Numbered from the stretch's first letter, positions 52,725 through 62,073 are shown. The stretch is DNA of 64,000 bases from Alphaproteobacteria bacterium (GCA_020025875.1 JAHHRI010000003.1:1-64000), one strand, 5' to 3'. The notes: generated by a model from the letters alone, not told the origin. Program-made: numbers and translations.

Positions 52725-53799
52725 CAAGCCGCCGCAAAATGTCGTCATCTTCCAGCAAATGAACTGCCAAATCTAAACTTTTAGGTTCAGAAAGAATGGT
52801 ATAATAGTTATCTTTTATCGTCGGAGCCAATTCAACCGCTTTGATAAATTCTTTTTTATCAAAAGGATTTTCCGCAATAAAATCAAAAAAACCGGTTGCC
52901 GATAAAATATCGCGAACACCGTCTGTTTCTGGATTATCCTGCAACATAGCACAGAGATACGCCGCCGTTCCCACCTGCAAGCCGTGCATTTTCGGTTTTG
53001 CCGAAAATTCGTCAAGGGCATGTGAAATCAGATGCTCCGATCCGCTGGCGGGACGAGAACTGCCGGCAATTTCCATGGCTATGCCGCTGTATAGCAGCGA
53101 AGTTGCTAAGCTTCGCTGGAAACGAGGCGCCATCAGATCGCTGCTGTGACGCAAAAACAGCAGATCCAACGAATTGTAAGACATCATCGAGGCAAAGTCG
53201 TTGAAGCGTTCTCTGCCTTGGTTGAAAGCCGTTTTCCAATCCCACAATGCACTGACTTTAGCAATCATATCGCCAACGCCCGAATAAAGGAAAATCTTTG
53301 GACAATTAGCGATCACGTCAAGATCTATTACCACTCCGTAGGGAATGGCCGATTTTATGGTTTTTCTCACTCCTTTGGCGGTCAGTGAGGAGGTGGGCGA
53401 ACAAAAACCATCATTAGACATTGAGGTCGGCACACTAATATAGGGCAGTCTGAGTAAATATGAGGCATATTTGGCAAAATCGAGAACTTTGCCGCCACCG
53501 ATACCGACGATGGCCCGAACTTTAGATGACAAAGAAAACGCCGTGGCCGTAATATCTTCCACCGCAATGGAAGTTACCGTACACTCCGACACAATGCCGA
53601 CGTGATGTTCTTCCAACCCGCGTTTCAACTGTTCTCCCAACATTTTTTCCATTCCTTCACCCCAAAACAAAGCAATCTCTGTCATCTCTTTATCAAACAG
53701 ATATTTACCGATTTTGGCAATTTTCCTTTCTCCTATTTTCAATAGATAAGGAATGTTTATCTGACGACTGGTCATAACATAGGGAAAATTTTTTTTCAT
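52717..53799 (-). CDS. Glycerol-1-phosphate dehydrogenase (EgsA/AraM family)
   Basis: Makes sn-glycerol 1-phosphate from DHAP with NAD(P)H, the backbone of archaeal-type lipids and of some bacterial polymers. 360 aa. The nucleotide loop is VGIGGGKVLDFAKYASYLL near residue 100, followed by PYISVPTSMSNDGFCSPTSS. The metal ligands are in SGVGDMIAKVSALWDW (Asp), RPASGSEHLISHALDEFSAK (His) and PKMHGLQVGTAAY (His). This set is that of G1PDH rather than of other iron-type dehydrogenases. It follows the HAD phosphatase gene with a three-base gap and is convergent with the glycosyltransferase. Confidence 0.82.
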   Translation of the reverse strand: MKKNFPYVMTSRQINIPYLLKIGERKIAKIGKYLFDKEMTEIALFWGEGMEKMLGEQLKRGLEEHHVGIVSECTVTSIAVEDITATAFSLSSKVRAIVGIGGGKVLDFAKYASYLLRLPYISVPTSMSNDGFCSPTSSLTAKGVRKTIKSAIPYGVVIDLDVIANCPKIFLYSGVGDMIAKVSALWDWKTAFNQGRERFNDFASMMSYNSLDLLFLRHSSDLMAPRFQRSLATSLLYSGIAMEIAGSSRPASGSEHLISHALDEFSAKPKMHGLQVGTAAYLCAMLQDNPETDGVRDILSATGFFDFIAENPFDKKEFIKAVELAPTIKDNYYTILSEPKSLDLAVHLLEDDDILRRLVR

Positions 53800-53802
53800 T
53801 TT

Positions 53803-54460
53803 TTATCCTTTCAGGAAGTGGTATACCTCATCAAAATCTTTCAATTCTTCTGCCGGAATATGCAACAGACGGCATTGATGCAACAACATTTTGCGAGCAA
53901 ATACAACATCGGCGACAGCCGCCGCGGCAACATCAGGCATACCGTCGCCGCAATAAACGACACAATAGCCTTTTTGCTGAAGATAAGCAACAACAGCGGC
54001 TTTGTCGACACCTGTATTCGGAGCATAAAAAGGGTTGTTTTCAGGCAGCGGATTCATGACCAGCCCCTTTTCAGGGCTGTAAACTCCATGGTTAGCAACT
54101 AGCTTTATCCAATTTTTGGCCATCTCTTTTCCGATCAGCTTGTCAATATAATAGTCACAACCTGCTGAACAAATATAAACCGGAATATGTTGTCGACAAC
54201 AGTAATCGGCGACCGTAAAAAAACTTTGATCAATTTTAATTTTGCAAATAAAATCGTCAAGTTCGCGTTTTGTCACCCTGAGAGAGGAAAAAATTTCCTT
54301 TAAAGCCTCAAAATGAGTCTTTTTTCCCTCCATATACTCTCGCCATGGCAGCAACGCTTTTTCACCGAGCCATCTGTCGCTGATATAATTAAAAAAAATC
54401 ATCGTCACTGATCGTTCCGTCAAAATCAGAAACCAGAGCCATTTGACACTTTTTAATCAT
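53803..54460 (-). CDS. HAD-family phosphatase (MtnX/SerB-like), frameshifted at an 8-T run
   Basis: The downstream frame (from about 54390) encodes a class-I HAD phosphatase: RWLGEKALLPWREYMEGKKT, IPVYICSAGCDYYIDKLIGK (motif II Ser) and GYCVVYCGDGMPDVAAAAVA (motif III/IV). The essential N-terminus lies in another frame: from ATG 54460 (after GAAAGG) it reads MIKKCQMALVSDFDGTISDD, then DFF and a stop. The two join exactly if one T is removed from the run at 54391-54398 (seven T gives DDDFFNYISDRW). So this is a one-base frameshift: sequencing error, slippage-switched gene or fresh pseudogene. The corrected product would be about 218 aa, leading G1PDH. Confidence 0.75.
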
Positions 54461-54556
54461 TGCAACAGCCTTTCTCATAAAAATTTGACGTTAAGGATAC
54501 TTCATATACTTTACTAAAAGGTGAATTTTTAGATCCGACAAAAAAGATTGCACCTT

Positions 54557-54586
54557 TTAAAAACCACGAAAAGATAAATCTTCGCG
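54557..54586 (-). terminator. Terminator after era
   Basis: CCACGAAAAGAT and ATCTTCGCGG arms (54564-54586) with a small bulge, followed on the minus strand by TTTTT. It lies about 100 bases past the era stop. Confidence 0.55.
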
Positions 54587-54684
54587 GCATTTTTTATGCA
54601 AACCGCGTTCAGGCTCTCAAGGCAAGTTTGTCGATTGTTGTTGCTGCCGATCCGTTGGCGTCCGCAGCCGACAAACCATGCCCT

Positions 54685-55593
54685 CTACACGTTATAAACC
54701 AATCCCCAGTCTTGATAGCGTGCCGGATCTTCGCTCCAGTTTTCCCGCACTTTCACGAATAAAAATAAATGAATGCGGTCTTCAAGCATTTTTTCCAATT
54801 CCAACCGAGCCGACTGCCCGACTTTCTTAATCATCTCTCCGCTTTTGCCGATGATAATTTTTTTCTGCCCTTCCCGCTCAACATAAATGGTCATTTCCGC
54901 CCGCACCGAATTGTCCGGTCGTCGTTCCCACATTTCAGGTTCAACGGTCAACGAATAGGGCAACTCGTCCTGCAAATACAAAAACAGCTTTTCCCTCACA
55001 ACTTCCGCCGCCAGCAGCCTGAGCGGCAAATCCGACATATGGTCTTCGGGGTAATACCAAGGCGATTCCGGCAGATGATCCGCCAAATACCGATAAAAAT
55101 CGGCCATTCCTTCTCCGGTTGTGGCAGAAACCATAAATGTTTCGGAAAAGTCTGCCGCCGCGTTGAGTTCTGCCGCCAGCGGCAGCAATTTTTCTTTTGC
55201 CACCAGATCAATTTTATTCAGCAATAAAACGGCTTGGCGTTTTTGTTTGTTCAGTTCGTCGACAACAGCTCTGGTTTCCGCATCAAAGCCACGTCTGGAA
55301 TCGACCACCAAAACCAACAGATCGCCATCGGAAGCCCCGCTCCATGCCGAAGCCACCATAGAACGATCAAAACGCCGTTTGGGTTTAAAAATACCCGGTG
55401 TATCGAGAAAAATAATCTGCGTGTTGTCATAAATGCCGATGCCCTTCACCAAGGTGCGCGTTGTCTGCGCTTTGGGCGAAACGATAGACACCTTGGAACC
55501 GACAAAATCATTGGTAATGGTAGATTTTCCGGCATTCGGCGCGCCTATCAAAGCAACAAAACCGCAACGTGTCGGCCGTTCATTTATTTCCAT
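54685..55593 (-). CDS. era: GTPase Era
   Basis: Binds 16S rRNA 3' end and promotes 30S maturation. 302 aa. G1 GAPNAGKSTITND, G3 DTPGIF, G4 NKIDL, G5 in VSATTGEG. The C-terminal KH domain reads EREGQKKIIIGKSGEMIKKV. It overlaps the end of rnc by 14 bases, the standard rnc-era coupling. Confidence 0.97.
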   Translation of the reverse strand: MEINERPTRCGFVALIGAPNAGKSTITNDFVGSKVSIVSPKAQTTRTLVKGIGIYDNTQIIFLDTPGIFKPKRRFDRSMVASAWSGASDGDLLVLVVDSRRGFDAETRAVVDELNKQKRQAVLLLNKIDLVAKEKLLPLAAELNAAADFSETFMVSATTGEGMADFYRYLADHLPESPWYYPEDHMSDLPLRLLAAEVVREKLFLYLQDELPYSLTVEPEMWERRPDNSVRAEMTIYVEREGQKKIIIGKSGEMIKKVGQSARLELEKMLEDRIHLFLFVKVRENWSEDPARYQDWGLVYNV

Positions 55594-56245
55594 GTTTCAC
55601 TCCCAAAACCATCAACATTTTTTCTGCCGCATTCTGCTCGGCCATTTTTTTATTGCGACCGCTGCCCGTTTGTGCTTCCACTCCGTCTATTTCCACCTGC
55701 ATATGAAAAATCGGATTATGTTCGGCTCCCTCGCGCCCGATTTCCATATATTTTGGCGCCGACAGATTTTTTTCGTGGGCGGCTTCCTGCAACAAGGTTT
55801 TAGCGTCTTTGGGCGGACGTGTATGGGTATCGACCAGCGGGCGCCAATGTTTTTGCACAAAATCAATCGCCGTCTGACAACCGCCGTCCAGATACATTGC
55901 CCCGATCACCGCTTCGCAAACATCGCACAAAACATTGTCATTATGCCGAACATCGATACTTTCTGCCACAATGCAACCGTCCAGCTTGAGTTTTAAAGCC
56001 ATTTCCGCCACGGTTTCTTTGCACACAAGAGCCATAAACCGTTGCGACAAGCTGCCTTCCGGCTCTGCGGGAAACACACGATAGACCATTTCTGCCACAG
56101 CCACGCCCAGCACCCTATCCCCCAAAAACTCCAGCCGCTCATAGTTTTCCGACAACTTGCCGGTCTTGCTGGTATGTGTCAGCGCCTGATGCAGCAAATG
56201 CCGATTTTTAAAATGATATTGCAGATTTTTTTCCAGTTCTTCCAT
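55580..56245 (-). CDS. rnc: Ribonuclease III
   Basis: Cleaves double-stranded RNA in rRNA and mRNA processing. 221 aa from the ATG at 56245, seven bases after GGAG; the ATG two codons earlier sits on top of that site. The catalytic signature is NYERLEFLGDRVLGVAVAEM near residue 35, with the second acidic cluster in CDVCEAVIGAMYLDGG. The dsRNA-binding domain occupies the C-terminus (AQTGSGRNKKMAEQNAAEKM). Confidence 0.96.
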   Translation of the reverse strand: MEELEKNLQYHFKNRHLLHQALTHTSKTGKLSENYERLEFLGDRVLGVAVAEMVYRVFPAEPEGSLSQRFMALVCKETVAEMALKLKLDGCIVAESIDVRHNDNVLCDVCEAVIGAMYLDGGCQTAIDFVQKHWRPLVDTHTRPPKDAKTLLQEAAHEKNLSAPKYMEIGREGAEHNPIFHMQVEIDGVEAQTGSGRNKKMAEQNAAEKMLMVLGVKHGNK

Positions 56246-56284
56246 AACCATTCTCCGTCACAAGCTTAAACTGTCTATATAAGA

Positions 56285-57049
56285 TCAGTTAATTTTGCTG
56301 AACAGACGGCTCCACCTGATTTTTTTTGCCCAAGTCCAAGGTTTGTACCAAGCCCCCTCGTTCGGATCATAGGAAAAAAACAAAAACCGCGCTTTGCCCA
56401 CCAAATTTTCCATCGGCACAAAACCGACGCTGATCCGACTGTCATCGGAACGGTCGCGGTTATCTCCCATCACAAACAAGCTTCCGTCGGGAACGGTTAC
56501 TTCGGCAAAGTCGTCCTCTCTTTCCTCGTCGGAAATTTCTAAAATGCTGTGTTTAACACCGTTTGGCAGCGTTTCCACATACTGATGATAACGTTCGGCG
56601 TGTCCGAACGGATTGCGCAAGACAAAATTTTCTCCCTCAACCCGTTCAAGCATTTGACCGTTAACGAACAAACGCCCGTTTTCCAGTTTTATTTTGTCAC
56701 CGGGCATACCGATAATCCGTTTGATAAAATCGGTGTGGTTATCTTTGGGAAACTTAAAAACAACCACATCACCCTGTTTGGGCTCGCTGCTCCATACGCG
56801 TCCTTCAAAAGACGGAAAACTAAAAGGGAACGAATGTCTGGAATAACCATAAGTATATTTGGAAACAAACAGAAAGTCTCCGACATAAAGATTGGGATAC
56901 ATTGAGCCCGACGGAATTTTGAACGGCTCAAACAAAAAGCTCCTAATCAAAACGGCAATCACGATTGCATAAATGATTGTTTTGATTGTTTCCGACATAC
57001 TTTCTTCTTTTTCCATTTTAGTTTTTCTCCCAATCGTTTTTTCTGTCAT
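56285..57049 (-). CDS. lepB: Signal peptidase I
   Basis: Removes signal peptides from exported proteins. 254 aa. One N-terminal helix (TIIYAIVIAVLIRSFLF), the catalytic Ser in FKIPSGSMYPNLYVGDFLFV, the Lys in DFIKRIIGMPGDKI, and box E GSLFVMGDNRDRSDDSR. The start is an ATG after GAGGTTAGT. Member of the rpoZ-to-era operon, 33 bases after acpS. Confidence 0.96.
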   Translation of the reverse strand: MTEKTIGRKTKMEKEESMSETIKTIIYAIVIAVLIRSFLFEPFKIPSGSMYPNLYVGDFLFVSKYTYGYSRHSFPFSFPSFEGRVWSSEPKQGDVVVFKFPKDNHTDFIKRIIGMPGDKIKLENGRLFVNGQMLERVEGENFVLRNPFGHAERYHQYVETLPNGVKHSILEISDEEREDDFAEVTVPDGSLFVMGDNRDRSDDSRISVGFVPMENLVGKARFLFFSYDPNEGAWYKPWTWAKKIRWSRLFSKIN

Positions 57050-57082
57050 ACTAACCTCTATTTTTATTTTAGCAACAAAAAG

Positions 57083-57478
57083 CTAACAGCTTTCAATAAT
57101 AACCGTTGCCTGCGCCAACGGATAATCGTCGCTTATGCTCAACCACAGGCGGGGTGCGGAAACCGTCTTTTTCAAAACCGCTTCTGCCTGTCCGGAAACC
57201 TTAATCGTCGGTTGTCCGCTCGGCAGGTGCAACACTTCTATTTCCGCCCACGAAATTCCCTGCGCAAACCCTGTGCCGAGAGCCTTAACAAAAGCTTCTT
57301 TGGCGGCAAAACGCTTGGCAAGCGAAGCAACAAATCGTGCTTTATCGGCATATATCCTGTCCAGCTCTTGCCGTTCTTCCCTCCCAAAACAGCGGTTAAG
57401 AAAACGCTCGCGAAAGTTTGCATAGGCTTTTTCGATACGTCCGATATGGCAAATATCGCTCCCCAATCCGATAATCAT
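57083..57478 (-). CDS. acpS: Holo-[acyl-carrier-protein] synthase
   Basis: Transfers 4'-phosphopantetheine to acyl carrier protein. 131 aa. The N-terminal metal Asp is in IIGLGSDICHIGRIEKAYA and the second motif is LAKRFAAKEAFVKALGTGF. Starts at an ATG that overlaps the DUF2062 stop by four bases. Confidence 0.95.
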   Translation of the reverse strand: MIIGLGSDICHIGRIEKAYANFRERFLNRCFGREERQELDRIYADKARFVASLAKRFAAKEAFVKALGTGFAQGISWAEIEVLHLPSGQPTIKVSGQAEAVLKKTVSAPRLWLSISDDYPLAQATVIIESC

Positions 57479-58044
57479 GATATTTTGTCCGCTCTTTCGT
57501 TTTTGTATTTTCTAAAACGGCCGATTTTTTCCAACGACTTTTTAACGACATAATAAGTGATTGCCCAAGCGGCAATGTAAAAAGGAACACAGCCGACCAT
57601 CATCGGCCAAACAACCGGCCACACATCACGCCCGAATGAAGAAAAATCAAAGGTTATCAAAGCGTGCATTGCCTTTTCAAACACTTTTGTAAATTCTATC
57701 TGGCTGCGTCCGTATTCGCCCAGCAGAAAACGTCCGGTATAAAGCACAGAAACCCAGATAAACGGAAAGGTCCACGGGTTTCCTGCCGCCGTGCCGAGAG
57801 CCCCTGCCAAAACATTGCCTCGCACCAACCATGCCGTTGCCGCTGCCAACACAAAATGAAAACCGACAAACGGCGTAAAAGAAACAGCCACGCCGCAAGC
57901 CACGCCGGCGGCAATCGAATATGGCGTTCCTCCCAGTTGGCTGAGGCGTAGCAATATGCGTTTGGCGTAGCGCCTCCACCCCGATCTGCGCCTCCCGCTT
58001 TGACGCTTTGTTTCCGTTGCTTCCCGCTTCCCTCGTAAAAACAA
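57475..58044 (-). CDS. DUF2062 membrane protein
   Basis: 189 aa from a TTG at 58044, chosen because AAAGGAG lies seven bases upstream and the gene then begins after the rsh stop; the frame is open to 58113. A basic N-terminus (KREATETKRQSGRRRSGWRR) leads into the family block GGTPYSIAAGVACGVAVSFT, then PFVGFHFVLAAATAWLVRGN, GTAAGNPWTFPFIWVSVLYT and a final helix. Function unknown; the position in this operon is conserved in alphaproteobacteria. Confidence 0.88.
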   Translation of the reverse strand: MFLRGKREATETKRQSGRRRSGWRRYAKRILLRLSQLGGTPYSIAAGVACGVAVSFTPFVGFHFVLAAATAWLVRGNVLAGALGTAAGNPWTFPFIWVSVLYTGRFLLGEYGRSQIEFTKVFEKAMHALITFDFSSFGRDVWPVVWPMMVGCVPFYIAAWAITYYVVKKSLEKIGRFRKYKNERADKIS

Positions 58045-58060
58045 ATTGCTTCTCCTTTGT

Positions 58061-60199
58061 TTATGCCGATCGGGCAACATAGCTGACTGCTTTTGAAGAC
58101 TTGAGATCGGCAATTATTGAATTCAGATGGTCTAAATTCTTCACATCGACGTCAACCATAATTTCAAAATAGCTAATCGTACGGTAAACAATGTTCAGAT
58201 TGGAAATATTGGCGTTGTTACGCGCCATGATATTAGATATTTCACCCAAGCTTCCGGGTTCGTTGCTTAGCATCAACTTCAGCCGTCCGGTATGGCTTTG
58301 GTTATCGGCTTCCTTGCCCCATGCAATGTCCAACCAGCGTTCCGGTTCGCCCGAAAATCGCTCCAATGCTTTGCAGTCTGCACGATGAACAGCCACGCCT
58401 TTGCCGGTTGTTACAATCCCGACAATCCGATCCCCCGGCAAGGGATGGCAGCAGCCGGCAAAATGCATTGCCATTCCGGGAATTAGTCCCTCTATTTTCA
58501 AAGGCTCGGCATTTTTCTTTTTGATTTTGCGGAATGAAGGAACTTTTATCGCCTTGACCACTTTTTCCAATTTGGACTGCTTGTAGGCAGGATAAACGGT
58601 TTTCATCACATCCCAACCGCTGACCAGCCCCTCTCCTACTTTGGCATAAATATCATCAATCGATTCCGCCTCAAAATGGGGCATAACCAGCAGCAACCCT
58701 TTTTCGGAAAACTCCAACCCTTCGTTTTTAAACATTTTTTCAAGGATTTCTTGACCAAGAACAATAAACTGATCGCGCTTTGAAGAACGCACATAACGGC
58801 GGATGGCGGCTTTGGCCTTGCCGGTCACCACAAAACGCTCCCATTCGGTTGACGGATGCTGAGCTTTGGAAGTCAAAATCTCCACTTGGTCTCCGTTTTG
58901 CAACACCGTTCTTAAAGGGCGGATTTCTCCGTTAATTTTAGCCCCCACACAAGTATCGCCTACAGAAGAATGAACGGCATAGGCAAAATCGACCGGAGTG
59001 GAATTAATCGGCAAACCGATCAAATCGCCTTTGGGCGTAAAGCAAAACACCTGATCATTATACATTTCAAGCTTGGTGTTTTCCAAAAATTCTTCCGGAT
59101 TAGATGCCCTTTCCAATATCTCCAGCAGTTCTCTGATCCAGCGAAAATTCTTCCCTTCCGCCTTTTGCCCTTGTTTATACGCCCAATGGGCGGCAATCCC
59201 TTTTTCTGCAATTTCGTGCATTTCAAAGGTGCGGATTTGCACTTCGATTCGGGTATTGAGCGGTCCGATAACGCCGGTATGAATCGACTGATAACCATTT
59301 GGTTTCGGGGTTGAGATATAATCTTTGAAACGGCGCGGAACCATGTGATATTTGCTATGAATAATCCCCAGCGCCTGATAACAGGAGGCAATATCATCAA
59401 CACAAATGCGAAAGGCCATAATGTCTGACAGCTGCTCAAAAGAAGCGTTTTTCTGTTGCATCTTGCGCCAAATGGAGTAAGGTGTTTTTTCCCGCCCTGT
59501 TACCTGACATTTAACCGCGTTAACGTCCATATCCTTTTTCAGCGCCTCTATGATCTTCGGCACCAAATTACTTCCCTGTTCGCGCAAAAAATTCAGTCGC
59601 GCAATGATGGAATCGTGAGCCTCTTTATAAAGTTCGCAAAAAGCCCGTTCTTCCAACTCGCTTTTCACTTCCTGCATACCGATTCGTTCTGCCAAGGGGG
59701 CATAAATATCCAATGTTTCGCGCGCAATTCTGGTGCGTTTTTCCGGTGCCAGAAAATGCAAGGTTCGCATATTATGCAAGCGATCCGCCAGTTTGATTAA
59801 AAGCACGCGGATATCTTCCGACATGGCAAGCAGCAACTTGCGGAAGTTTTCGGCTTGTTTGGTATAGACCGACTTTTGCTCAATCATTGCCAGTTTGGTC
59901 AGCCCGTCCACCAGCGAGGCCACTTGTTCGCCAAACAGTTGGCGCACTTCTTCCACCGTGGTATCGGTATCTTCAACCGTATCATGCAAAAGTCCGGCAA
60001 TAACCGAGGAACAATCCAGCTTAAACTTCGTCAGAATACCCGCCACTTCAACCGGATGCGAATAATACGGATCGCCGGAAGCCCTCAGCTGCGCACCATG
60101 CTTTTTCATAGCAAAAACATAGGCGCGGTTCAGGGCGTCCTCGTCAACATCGGGATCGTAAGATTTTACTAAATCAACTAATTCATATTGTCGTAACAT
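58061..60199 (-). CDS. spoT: Bifunctional (p)ppGpp synthetase/hydrolase (Rsh/SpoT)
   Basis: Makes and degrades the stringent-response alarmone. 712 aa. The hydrolase HD domain contains YYSHPVEVAGILTKFKLDCS and LLHDTVEDTDTTVEEV. The synthetase domain contains DIMAFRICVDDIASCYQALG and YISTPKPNGYQSIHTGVIGP. A TGS domain (FCFTPKGDLIGLPINSTPVD), the CC zinc-finger region (HFAGCCHPLPGDRIVG) and a C-terminal ACT domain follow. Catalytic motifs for both activities are present. Fifteen bases after rpoZ. Confidence 0.96.
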   Translation of the reverse strand: MLRQYELVDLVKSYDPDVDEDALNRAYVFAMKKHGAQLRASGDPYYSHPVEVAGILTKFKLDCSSVIAGLLHDTVEDTDTTVEEVRQLFGEQVASLVDGLTKLAMIEQKSVYTKQAENFRKLLLAMSEDIRVLLIKLADRLHNMRTLHFLAPEKRTRIARETLDIYAPLAERIGMQEVKSELEERAFCELYKEAHDSIIARLNFLREQGSNLVPKIIEALKKDMDVNAVKCQVTGREKTPYSIWRKMQQKNASFEQLSDIMAFRICVDDIASCYQALGIIHSKYHMVPRRFKDYISTPKPNGYQSIHTGVIGPLNTRIEVQIRTFEMHEIAEKGIAAHWAYKQGQKAEGKNFRWIRELLEILERASNPEEFLENTKLEMYNDQVFCFTPKGDLIGLPINSTPVDFAYAVHSSVGDTCVGAKINGEIRPLRTVLQNGDQVEILTSKAQHPSTEWERFVVTGKAKAAIRRYVRSSKRDQFIVLGQEILEKMFKNEGLEFSEKGLLLVMPHFEAESIDDIYAKVGEGLVSGWDVMKTVYPAYKQSKLEKVVKAIKVPSFRKIKKKNAEPLKIEGLIPGMAMHFAGCCHPLPGDRIVGIVTTGKGVAVHRADCKALERFSGEPERWLDIAWGKEADNQSHTGRLKLMLSNEPGSLGEISNIMARNNANISNLNIVYRTISYFEIMVDVDVKNLDHLNSIIADLKSSKAVSYVARSA

Positions 60200-60214
60200 C
60201 GGCTCGCATCATTA

Positions 60215-60712
60215 TCATTCTTCGTCCAAGTCGTCCATGCCGTCGTCACCCAATGCGCCGCCTTCATCAAAGCCAAAATCGTCGTCGCCGTCCAAGTCAA
60301 CGTCAATATCGCCGTCCTCGTCAACATCGGCGTCAAGGTCAAGGTTGTCATCGTCTACCCCGTGAACTTGCATGGAGTCGGACATTTCGTTATCAAGCAG
60401 CAATCCCGAAAATTGATCATCCAGCCCTGCCAATTCTTTCTCTGCCGCCAAAATCTCCATTTCTTCTTCTTCGGGTTCTTCAACTTCCACATATTTTTGC
60501 AGACCCATAACCAACGACTTTTGCAAATCTTCAATATTGACCTTTTCTTCGGCAATTTCACGCAAGGCAATAACCGGATTTTTATCGTTGTCGCGAGAAA
60601 CCATAATCGGCGATCCGGAAGAAATATCCTTTGCCCGTTGTGTCGCAACCATCAGCAGTTCATAGCGGTTGGGAATTTTATCGATGCAGTCTTCAACTGT
60701 AACTCTTGCCAT
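60215..60712 (-). CDS. rpoZ: RNA polymerase omega subunit with long acidic tail
   Basis: 165 aa. The omega fold occupies residues 1-80: MARVTVEDCIDKIPNRYELL, MVATQRAKDISSGSPIMVSR and KNPVIALREIAEEKVNIEDL. A Glu-rich segment (EVEEPEEEEMEILAAEKELA) and then a very acidic, Asp-rich tail from about 118 (DDDNLDLDADVDEDGDIDVD and on to MDDLDEE) follow. Omega proteins are usually 70-135 aa, so this tail is unusual. First gene of the operon. Confidence 0.95.
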   Translation of the reverse strand: MARVTVEDCIDKIPNRYELLMVATQRAKDISSGSPIMVSRDNDKNPVIALREIAEEKVNIEDLQKSLVMGLQKYVEVEEPEEEEMEILAAEKELAGLDDQFSGLLLDNEMSDSMQVHGVDDDNLDLDADVDEDGDIDVDLDGDDDFGFDEGGALGDDGMDDLDEE

Positions 60713-60831
60713 TTTTTCACCTTTTTTCAGTTAGATTGAAACAATTTTTGACGCTAACTATAAACATATTGCCTTGCAAATGCAACGAAAATCTGTTTTT
60801 GCTTTGTCTAATTTATTGTTTTTGTTAAATA

Positions 60832-62073
60832 TTATTTTATATAAACCGGTTGAAAGACGATTCGGTAGTCGATTCGTTCAAAAGCCTTTTTCAAAGCTTT
60901 CTGGTTTTTCTTAACTTCCATCATGTCGTGGATCGGCGCTTTGTACATTTCAACAATTCCCTGCATGGTCACCGCAATGTTTGGTGCCGTTTTATCAGAA
61001 TACAGATTTAACTGATTTTCATATATGTTACGTTTATACAAAAGCAAAGTCATCAGCTCCGGCGAACTCATCTTCAGCACCCGATAAGCCTTGATTGTCT
61101 TATCGCAGGTATATCCCCATTCTTCCGGATTAAAGCCTTCTTCGGCAATAATGGCGGCAAACTCTTTTTCCATTCCCTGCATTCTCATTTTTTGCACCAA
61201 GCGCTGGCAGGGATGAACCAAATCTTTCAAATTGGGCAACATGGCTCCTTTGCCCTGCTCATTTTCCCATGCGTCCAACAATGCGCCGGCTTCGATAATC
61301 TTGGCCTGATTGTCAATATCGGCGCCAAACTCTGCCAACGCCTCCAAACTGCGTGCCACCGCCTGAACATCTTTACCCGTAAGCGGTGACGAAGCGTCGG
61401 GAGAAATTGTGCGCAAGCGGCTTGCCAAGGGCTCTTTGGGCACGGCTCCTGGCGCATAATCTTCGGGAGGCACCAACTCTGCCACTTTGGCAAGAAATCT
61501 GGTATCGTAGCGATTAACCTGCGGCAATGTTCTAAACTTGATCTGCTCCCGACTTATGTTACTCTCCTCCCACAAATCAGGGTTGAGCGCAAAATAAAGT
61601 GCCGGCGACATAAATTCCAAATTTTCAATATCTGCCAGCTGTGGCGCAATGCGTTGAGGAAAACGGTTTTTAGTCTCCCTGATGCCGGGATAATTGAGGA
61701 TTTTTTCCGAAATTCCGGGAATGGTGTGCAGATAGGGACCGATATATTGATAATATTCTTTCGGCATGTTTTTCAGCTGTTCCAACATCAGATCTTCCCC
61801 CGGCCATTTAAGCCGTGTTTGTCTGCTGCCATACTGACCGATTGTTTTGGCCAGATCTTTGTTAAAAACCGTACCGATGTTCCAAAAATAATCAAACTTT
61901 CGATCATAAATCGGTTTCGGCGCAAACTTTTTCCGCAGTTCTTCAATGGGCGGTATCTGCTCGCTCATATCAATTTTGAAGCGATCGGCATAATCGGACG
62001 GAGAAACGGCCTGCGCCAACGGCGCTGCAAATATGACCGTTGCCGAAAATAGGCATATAATCTTTTTATTCAT
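60832..62073 (-). CDS. Secreted hypothetical protein, 413 aa
   Basis: Not recognised. The start at 62073 has GGGAAG upstream; the GTG seven codons earlier has no site. A signal peptide (NKKIICLFSATVIFAAPLAQ) precedes a largely helical mature part with Tyr/Pro-rich blocks (PKPIYDRKFDYFWNIGTVFN, KNMPKEYYQYIGPYLHTIPG, IENLEFMSPALYFALNPDLW). Two cysteines (HPCQRLV, YTCDKTI) could form a disulfide. The last third is charged helix. It is divergent from gcrA and separated from rpoZ by 119 bases. Confidence 0.8.
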   Translation of the reverse strand: MNKKIICLFSATVIFAAPLAQAVSPSDYADRFKIDMSEQIPPIEELRKKFAPKPIYDRKFDYFWNIGTVFNKDLAKTIGQYGSRQTRLKWPGEDLMLEQLKNMPKEYYQYIGPYLHTIPGISEKILNYPGIRETKNRFPQRIAPQLADIENLEFMSPALYFALNPDLWEESNISREQIKFRTLPQVNRYDTRFLAKVAELVPPEDYAPGAVPKEPLASRLRTISPDASSPLTGKDVQAVARSLEALAEFGADIDNQAKIIEAGALLDAWENEQGKGAMLPNLKDLVHPCQRLVQKMRMQGMEKEFAAIIAEEGFNPEEWGYTCDKTIKAYRVLKMSSPELMTLLLYKRNIYENQLNLYSDKTAPNIAVTMQGIVEMYKAPIHDMMEVKKNQKALKKAFERIDYRIVFQPVYIK

